Origin: Deltaproteobacteria bacterium
GTDB lineage: Bacteria; Desulfobacterota; Desulfobaccia; Desulfobaccales; 0-14-0-80-60-11
DNA: 11,512 nucleotides
Assembly: GCA_019308625.1 (NCBI GenBank)
Contig: JAFDHU010000097.1
Span: 1 to 11,512 of the forward strand
Direction: 5' to 3'
Under the pieces are notes generated by a model, which saw only the letters and a program-made list of their open reading frames with translations, was not told the origin of the DNA and made no database searches. Below, one piece after another: positions 7,300-11,512 of this stretch; position 1 is the first letter of the stretch, and the number at the start of each line of letters is the position of its first letter. The position numbers were made by a program, and so were the translations under genes.

Positions 7300-7901
7300 T
7301 ATGGTCTTTCTTGGGCGGCCTGGAACATCCGGGCGATTTCCGGGGCGCCTTTAAGCCGCTTGGGGGGTCTAAGCCTGAGGCGGCCCCGACGGGCCAATTC
7401 CCAGCCCAGGAGGATTTCTTCTTTGAGTTCGCCGGACTTCAGCTTTTCCAGAGTTTTGCCGCTTTTTATGGAGTAAAGGCCCAAAAGCAGGGGTTCGGAG
7501 AGGCGACCGCCCCCCAAGCGTACTGCTTCCAGAAAGCTTTGGTGAAAGCGGCTCACTTGTTCCTGGGGCACGGCATAGCCCCGGCGCAGGGCCTCCTCCT
7601 TCAGCCAATCCATCACCCCGGCGATGTCAATGCCGTTGGGGCAGCGGGTGGTGCAGGTCTCGCAGGAGGAGCACACCCAAGGGGTGGTGGCCCGTAACAC
7701 CAGGTCCTCCTGGCCCAGCAGGGCCAAGCGGATCACCTGATCCGGCAGCAGGTCCATGGCAAAGGTGAGAGGACAGCCGCTGGAGCATTTTTTACACTGG
7801 TAACAGGCATCCACCGCCAAGTGGGCCTCACGCAACCTGGCGGCCAAGGCGAACCCCGGTTTCAGGGCTTCCCCTCCGATCTCAGTATGGGAGGTTTCCA
7901 T
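7299..7901 (-). CDS. hdrC: HdrC, heterodisulfide reductase subunit C (2x 4Fe-4S)
   Basis: Small ferredoxin-like subunit that carries electrons between HdrA and HdrB. Its 200 residues include two complete 4Fe-4S motifs: C33/C36/C39/C43 (CYQCKKCSSGCP) and C77/C80/C83/C87 (CSSCETCTTRCP), followed by NGIDIAGVMDWLKEEA and a helical C-terminal half without membrane segments, so it is cytoplasmic. It is the first gene of the operon. The ATG at 7901 is the only reasonable start and gives the usual N-terminal length ahead of the first cluster. It has no Shine-Dalgarno; an inverted repeat ends at its first base and a promoter is predicted only a few bases upstream, which suggests a nearly leaderless message. 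Confidence 0.93.
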   Translation of the reverse strand: METSHTEIGGEALKPGFALAARLREAHLAVDACYQCKKCSSGCPLTFAMDLLPDQVIRLALLGQEDLVLRATTPWVCSSCETCTTRCPNGIDIAGVMDWLKEEALRRGYAVPQEQVSRFHQSFLEAVRLGGGRLSEPLLLGLYSIKSGKTLEKLKSGELKEEILLGWELARRGRLRLRPPKRLKGAPEIARMFQAAQERP

Positions 7902-7922
7902 TTATACTTTTTTTAGTATAAA
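7901..7922. repeat. 8-bp inverted repeat overlapping the hdrC start and -10 box
   Basis: Arms TTTATACT (7901-7908) and AGTATAAA (7915-7922) are perfect complements around six T. The repeat covers the predicted -10 box, the start point and the first base of the hdrC ATG. It could be a repressor operator or an RNA hairpin that hides the start codon. The family of any binding protein is not recognisable. Confidence 0.5.
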
Positions 7923-7944
7923 CATTAATCAATTGGGAATGCAA
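7915..7944 (-). promoter_or_regulatory. candidate sigma70-type promoter of the hdr-met operon
   Basis: On the minus strand TTGCAT (7944-7939) and TATACT (7920-7915) are separated by 18 bases, a fair match to the -35 and -10 consensus in the only strongly AT-rich stretch before hdrC. Transcription would begin near 7908, leaving about seven bases before the hdrC ATG. This rests on a consensus match only. Confidence 0.4.
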
Positions 7945-7951
7945 AGACAAG

Positions 7952-7969
7952 GCAAATATTAACATTTGC
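7952..7969. promoter_or_regulatory. palindrome GCAAAT-N6-ATTTGC, candidate activator site
   Basis: A perfect six-base dyad with a six-base spacer, centred about 53 bases upstream of the predicted hdrC start point and just upstream of the -35 box. That is a usual place for an activator dimer. A looser dyad, TTGTAT-N10-ATACAA, follows at 7976-7997. No known regulator consensus is matched with confidence. Confidence 0.35.
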
Positions 7970-7997
7970 TCATAATTGTATATCGCTCCGCATACAA

Positions 7998-8393
7998 ATA
8001 CTACACCTTTTCCCGGTTAATGGCATAGGATTTCCAAAAAAAACCGAAAGAGAGGGGGTAGCGGGCCCACCGGGCGCCTGCCGTTTTTAGGGAGTGGTGA
8101 AAAAGGTCCGGGCTGATAGAACCGGGGCACCTTGGGAGGGAGGCCCGGTCAAAATTTTGCCGCCTTGTATAAGCTTCAAAAATGACTATTTTTAAAAAGT
8201 AAAAAAGGAAACAGCCAAGCCGGAAGGGGGGCTGCGCTCCGGGAGGTGCCCAGGGGCAGAGAGGGGGATTTCCCGGGGTTTTTGCCTGCCTGCTTCGCCT
8301 AAAGTCCCTGTTCACCCCCCCTCTATTATGGAAGGCCAGCGTCAGGCCGGAACCAGCCTAGGCGAGCCGGGGAATCCGAAATAAAGGCTGGCG
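7998..8393. other. non-coding divergent region upstream of the sensor kinase; no gene seen
   Basis: About 400 bases with no convincing gene. The part 8100-8290 is GC-rich and could fold: CCGGGC (8108-8113) pairs with GCCCGG (8143-8148), and GGGCACCT (8125-8132) pairs with AGGTGCCC (8244-8251). An AT-rich patch at 8150-8205 has TTGTAT and TATTTT 16 bases apart and may be a weak plus-strand promoter for the kinase. I recognise no riboswitch or tRNA. Confidence 0.4.
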
Positions 8394-10322
8394 GTGTCAG
8401 GGGGGCAGACAGTCGAACCTTGGTGTACCATGGATATTACACTCATCCTCCTGCTCTCCTTGATTCTCCAGTTTACTGCAGCGGTACTGGCGGCGCGTTT
8501 GGTCCTGGTCACCCGGCGCCATCCGGCGTGGCTGCTCCTGGCGGCCGCCATCGGTCTCATGGGCCTGCGTCGCGGGGTCACTCTGTATGAAACGCTGGTA
8601 GGAGGGCTGCACACCCCCTTGGATATCACCGCCGAACTGGTGGGGCTGGCCATCTCCGTGCTCATGGTGGTGGGCATCGCCTGGATCAGCCCCTTGTTTA
8701 AGTCTCTTATAAGTGCTGAGGAGGCCCGGCGCCTGAATGAATCCCGCCTCCAGGCCCTCTGGCGGCTCAGCCAGATGACCGAGGCTTCCATCCAGGAAAT
8801 TACGGATTTCACCCTGAATGAGGCGGTGAGCCTTACCAAAAGCAAACTGGGATATCTGGGGTTCCTGAACCCGGATGAATCGGTGCTTACCATCTATTCC
8901 TGGTCCAGAAAGGTGATGGAACAATGTATGGTGGCTGACAAGCCCATCCATTATCCTCTGGCTAAAGCTGGCCTGTGGGGCGAGGCGGTCAGGCAGCGGC
9001 GGCCCTGCATCACCAACGATTATGCGGCTAGCCCTTGGAAAAAGGGCTACCCTGAAGGCCATGTGGAGATCCGACGCCACCTGAACCTGCCGGTGTTTGA
9101 CGGCGACCGCATTGTGGCCTTGGTGGGCGTGGCCAACAAGGACACCCCCTACGATGACTCGGATGTGCATCAGTTGACCCTGCTTCTGAACGGTATGTGG
9201 GGGCTTATGCAGCGCAAGAAGGCGGAAGAGGCTTTGGCCGCGGCCCTGGAGCGGGGCCAGCAGATTCAGACCCGCCTGGTGGACACCTGCATGGATGCCA
9301 TCATCGCCAATGACCGGAAGGGGACCATTTTCATCTTCAATGAGAATGCCGCCCGGATGCTGGGCTACTCTCCGGAGGAGGTTATCGGCAAGCTCAATGT
9401 CCGGGAGCTTTACCCCGAAGGCGTGGCCCAGGAGATCAAACGCAAAATCAAAGACCCGAATTTTACCGGGGCGGGCCTGCTGGAAAACTATGAAACCGTG
9501 GTGCGGCACAAGGACGGCACCCTGATCCCCATCTGGTTGTCTGCCCGGGTGCTTTATGAACATGACCGGGAAGTAGGGGTCATCGGCCATTTCCGGGACC
9601 TGCGGGAACGCAAGAAAATGGAGGAGGAACTGCTGCGCCACGACCGCCTGGTGATGCTGGGCAAAATGGCCGCCCACATCGGCCACGAAATCAAAAATCC
9701 CCTGATGATTATCGGCGGCTTTGCCCGGCAGATCCGTCAAAAGCTGGAGGAAGAGCCCCAGAAAAACCGGGAGAAACTGGACATCATTATCGGAGAGATC
9801 AAGCGGCTGGAGGATTTCCTGGCTCAGGTGGGGACTTATGCCAAATTTTCCGAGCCCCAGAAGGTTGCTGGCGACTTGAACGTTCTGGTGCAGGAAACCT
9901 GTCGGCTCCTTAAGCCCAGCCTCCGGGAGAACCGCATCTCCCTGACCCTGAACCTGGATCCGGACCTGCCCCAGGCCTTGTTTGATCCAGCTCACATCCG
10001 GCAGGTCCTCCTGAATATCATCAAAAACAGCGTAGAGGCCATGGAGGCCGGCGGCTCCCTGACCATAACCTCCAGAAGGCGGGAAGAGGGGGTCTGGGTG
10101 CAGATTGAGGATACCGGGGGAGGTATCCCGCCGGAGGCCATGGAAAAGCTGTTTCAGCCGTTTTTTTCCACCAAGCCCAAAGGCAGCGGCCTGGGGCTGG
10201 CCATCTCCAAAAAAATCATGGATGCCCATGGGGGAGAGCTCACGGTGGAGAGCAGGCTCCACCACGGCACCACTGTCACCCTCTTGTTTAAGGATTTCCC
10301 GACAAAATCCCAGGAGCAATAA
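8394..10322 (+). CDS. Membrane-bound GAF-PAS sensor histidine kinase
   Basis: A two-component sensor that would autophosphorylate and pass phosphate to an unseen response regulator. Its 642 residues divide into three hydrophobic segments (about 14-37, 43-60, 78-98), a GAF domain (about 118-285, with the GLWGEAVRQRRPCITNDYAA and PVFDGDRIVALVGVANK stretches typical of this GAF type), a short coil, a PAS domain (about 293-410, NENAARMLGYSPEEVIG), HisKA with H431 in GHEIKNPL, and a HATPase domain with N-box NIIKNSVEA (541-549), G1 DTGGG (573-577), FQPFFSTK and G2 GSGLGL (597-602). All catalytic motifs are intact. GTG at 8394 is preferred because AAGG lies about seven bases upstream; the ATG at 8430 would still keep the first membrane segment but has no ribosome binding site. 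The signal is unknown. It lies between a divergent Hdr operon and pst genes, so redox or phosphate sensing are both only guesses. Confidence 0.92.
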   Translation: MSGGQTVEPWCTMDITLILLLSLILQFTAAVLAARLVLVTRRHPAWLLLAAAIGLMGLRRGVTLYETLVGGLHTPLDITAELVGLAISVLMVVGIAWISPLFKSLISAEEARRLNESRLQALWRLSQMTEASIQEITDFTLNEAVSLTKSKLGYLGFLNPDESVLTIYSWSRKVMEQCMVADKPIHYPLAKAGLWGEAVRQRRPCITNDYAASPWKKGYPEGHVEIRRHLNLPVFDGDRIVALVGVANKDTPYDDSDVHQLTLLLNGMWGLMQRKKAEEALAAALERGQQIQTRLVDTCMDAIIANDRKGTIFIFNENAARMLGYSPEEVIGKLNVRELYPEGVAQEIKRKIKDPNFTGAGLLENYETVVRHKDGTLIPIWLSARVLYEHDREVGVIGHFRDLRERKKMEEELLRHDRLVMLGKMAAHIGHEIKNPLMIIGGFARQIRQKLEEEPQKNREKLDIIIGEIKRLEDFLAQVGTYAKFSEPQKVAGDLNVLVQETCRLLKPSLRENRISLTLNLDPDLPQALFDPAHIRQVLLNIIKNSVEAMEAGGSLTITSRRREEGVWVQIEDTGGGIPPEAMEKLFQPFFSTKPKGSGLGLAISKKIMDAHGGELTVESRLHHGTTVTLLFKDFPTKSQEQ

Positions 10323-10364
10323 CCGGGGCCAAGGCGCGGAAACCCTTCCTGGGACCTGCCGCGG

Positions 10365-10454
10365 GGCCTGCTGTGGCCGAAAGCCTTTGCCAGGTAGGCA
10401 AGCCTTTAGTGGCCGAGGTCAATCCGACCTGCTGCAATCCGGCGGGGCAGGATT
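10365..10454 (+). other. run of three short hairpins between kinase and pstS
   Basis: Three successive perfect five-pair stems: TTGCC/GGCAA (10387-10401), AGGTC/GACCT (10416-10430) and AATCC/GGATT (10436-10454). They are flanked by direct repeats GTGGCCGA (from 10373 and from 10409) and AAGCCTTT (twice). There is no T-run, so this is not a clear terminator. It may be a small structured RNA segment or chance in GC-rich DNA. Confidence 0.3.
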
Positions 10455-10508
10455 AGCACCTCATTTCCATTTCCTTTCTCACCCCGTGTTCGCTGGCCTT
10501 AACGGGGG

Positions 10509-10540
10509 TTGCAGTTTCGGGGATTTTTGCCATAATGGCA
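10509..10540 (+). promoter_or_regulatory. candidate pst promoter with palindrome
   Basis: TTGCAG (10509-10514) and CATAAT (10531-10536) are 16 bases apart. The -10 box lies inside a short palindrome, TGCCAT-A-ATGGCA (10528-10540), which could bind a regulator. No convincing Pho box repeat is seen. The pstS ATG follows about 65 bases downstream. Confidence 0.35.
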
Positions 10541-10602
10541 GCCGGACTTTCTTCCGGGATCATGCCCCCTTCTGAAATGAGCCATAGCTTATTACCAGGC
10601 AT

Positions 10603-11419
10603 ATGTCTGCCGTAGAGACGTACACCACCACAAATCATTTTCTTCGGGGCGGCGGTTTCCTTTCTTGCGGCTTCTTGGGGTCGGTTGTGGTTCTGGTTTG
10701 TGGTTTGATGCTGATTGTCGCTGGCTGCGGCCGCGGTTCCCGCTCCCAGGGCGCGGCGGAGGCCATCACCATCGCCGGCTCCACTTCGGTGCAGCCTTTT
10801 GCGGAAAAACTGGCCGAAGAATACTTGCTCCATCATCCCCAGGTGCGCATTGATGTGCAGGGCGGCGGCTCCAGTGCCGGCATCTATGCCGCCCGGCGGG
10901 GGGCCGCGGACTTGGGGGCCTCCTCCCGGGAGTTGGCGCCTTCGGAAAAAGGCCTGGTGGAGATCCCCATTAATCCGGGATATTTTCCAGGGCAAGATTA
11001 CTGATTGGAAGCAATTGGGCCTGAAACCTCATCCCATCCATGTCATCACCCGGGAGGAGGGCTCCGGCACCCGCCACGCCTTTGAAAAGATGGTGATGGG
11101 CAAACACGTGGAAATCACTCCGGCGGCCATGGTCCAGGACTCTAATGGCTCGGTCCGGGAAATCGTGGCTCATGACCCTTATTCCATCGGCTACATCTCC
11201 ATGGGTCTGGTAGACCCCCGGGTCAAGGCAGTGGCGGTGGACGGGGTGCCCCCCACCCGGGATAATGTCAAGAGGCGTAAGTACAAACTGGTGCGGCGCT
11301 TCCTCCTGGTAACCCGGGAGCTGAAACCGGGCTTAGCCCGGTCCTTTGTGGAGTATATCCTCAGCCCCGAAGGACAAAAGCTGCTGGAGGCCGAGGGTCT
11401 GGTGGGGGTGGGTGAGTGA
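10603..11419 (+). pseudogene. pstS: PstS phosphate-binding lipoprotein, frameshifted with internal deletion
   Basis: Periplasmic phosphate-binding protein of the Pst ABC importer. The first frame (10603-11004) gives an N-terminal hydrophobic signal with lipobox LIVAGC (lipid-attached C42), then ITIAGSTSVQPFAEK, a GGGSSAGIYAARRGAADLGASSREL block and GLVEIP, after which the frame turns to unrelated residues and stops. The correct sequence resumes in the next frame at about 10975 with IRDIFQGKITDWKQLG and continues through VITREEGSGTRHAFEKMVMG, SNGSVREIV, YSIGYISMG and SFVEYILSPEGQKLLEAEG to the TGA at 11419. Between the two halves the conserved stretch that should hold the xARDGxAVVVHPxNPVxxLTxxQ-like segment is missing, about 25 codons. 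So this is a deletion of 3n+2 bases, not a plain one-base slip. Either the gene is dead or the assembly lost bases here. The start is weakly supported (CAGG upstream). Confidence 0.85.
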
Positions 11420-11512
11420 AACGGGAAGTCCTTATTGAAAAGGCCCTTTTTTTGCTGGCCCTGTCGTCCATCGGTTCCCTGGTTCTTATCACTTTCTTCA
11501 TTTTCCTGGAAG
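11416..11512 (+). CDS. pstC: PstC phosphate ABC transporter permease, N-terminus only
   Basis: The first 32 codons of an inner-membrane permease subunit of the phosphate importer; the rest lies beyond the window. The start is GTG at 11416, sharing GTGA with the pstS stop, which implies translational coupling. The visible residues (MKREVLIEKALFLLALSSIG and then SLVLITFFIFLE) form a short basic N-terminus and a first membrane helix very typical of PstC. The assignment is supported by the pstS gene directly before it. Confidence 0.8.
   Translation, partial: MKREVLIEKALFLLALSSIGSLVLITFFIFLE

Noticed and set aside
8001..8315. A 104-codon minus-strand frame in the divergent region
   Set aside because: Composition is irregular, no domain is recognised, no good ribosome binding site is seen, and it would sit between the hdrC promoter and the kinase gene.
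8397..10319. A 640-codon open frame on the minus strand opposite the histidine kinase
   Set aside because: It is the exact antisense of a gene with every kinase motif intact. Long antisense frames are common in GC-rich DNA, and the translation shows no recognisable domain.
10365..10454. tRNA or known riboswitch in the hairpin run
   Set aside because: Stem sizes, loop lengths and conserved bases do not fit a tRNA cloverleaf or any riboswitch core I know.
10965..10990. Programmed ribosomal frameshift in pstS
   Set aside because: No slippery sequence is seen, and conserved residues are missing at the junction, which a frameshift alone cannot explain.
10453..10995. A 180-codon minus-strand frame over the pstS start and the upstream gap
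   Set aside because: Most of it is antisense of the PstS N-terminal region. The part in the gap has no domain or ribosome binding support.
1..11512. CRISPR array, insertion sequence, rRNA or tRNA genes
   Set aside because: I saw no regularly spaced repeats, transposase motifs, terminal inverted repeats or conserved RNA gene sequence on either strand.

Overview
The window looks like chromosomal DNA from a GC-rich (about 60 to 63 % in most genes) anaerobe with a methyl-branch Wood-Ljungdahl pathway. The best guess is Desulfobacterota (Desulfobacca/Syntrophobacter-like sulfate reducers or syntrophs). This rests on the long two-core HdrA, the MetF-MetV pair, the Hdr/MvhD set and a GAF-PAS sensor kinase of a type common in that group. 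The taxonomic call is inference; no rRNA or other marker is present.

Positions 1 to 7901, all on the minus strand, read in transcription order hdrC, hdrB, a nifX-like gene, hdrA (long, two-core), mvhD, metV, metF, then after a terminator-like hairpin a second HdrA-like flavoprotein that runs off the left edge. hdrC/hdrB, mvhD/metV and metV/metF abut or overlap by a few bases, so this is an operon. The set matches the HdrABC-MvhD-MetVF methylene-tetrahydrofolate reductase complex known from acetogens such as Moorella. HdrB and HdrC would carry the heterodisulfide-reductase-like site, HdrA the flavin and FeS wires, MvhD the link to another electron donor or acceptor, and MetF/MetV the folate site. 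No hydrogenase or NADH-binding subunit is in the window.

Two things stand out in this operon. First, mvhD is interrupted by an in-frame TGA exactly where the family has a conserved cysteine, and a SECIS-like hairpin follows it; it is best read as one selenocysteine protein of 153 residues. Second, a nifX-like gene of about 47 % GC sits between hdrB and hdrA, and the hdrA that follows lacks the GxGxxG start of its first flavin-binding fold. It begins in the middle of the helix that should follow that motif, with no clear ribosome binding site.

Positions 7902 to 8393 are a non-coding divergent region. The hdrC side is AT-rich and holds a plausible sigma70 promoter with several short inverted repeats. 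The other side is GC-rich and may form a structured leader.

Positions 8394 to 11512 are on the plus strand: a membrane-bound GAF-PAS histidine kinase, a 280-base gap, pstS (phosphate-binding lipoprotein, here broken by a frameshift that coincides with loss of about 25 conserved residues) and the first 32 codons of pstC, whose GTG start overlaps the pstS stop.
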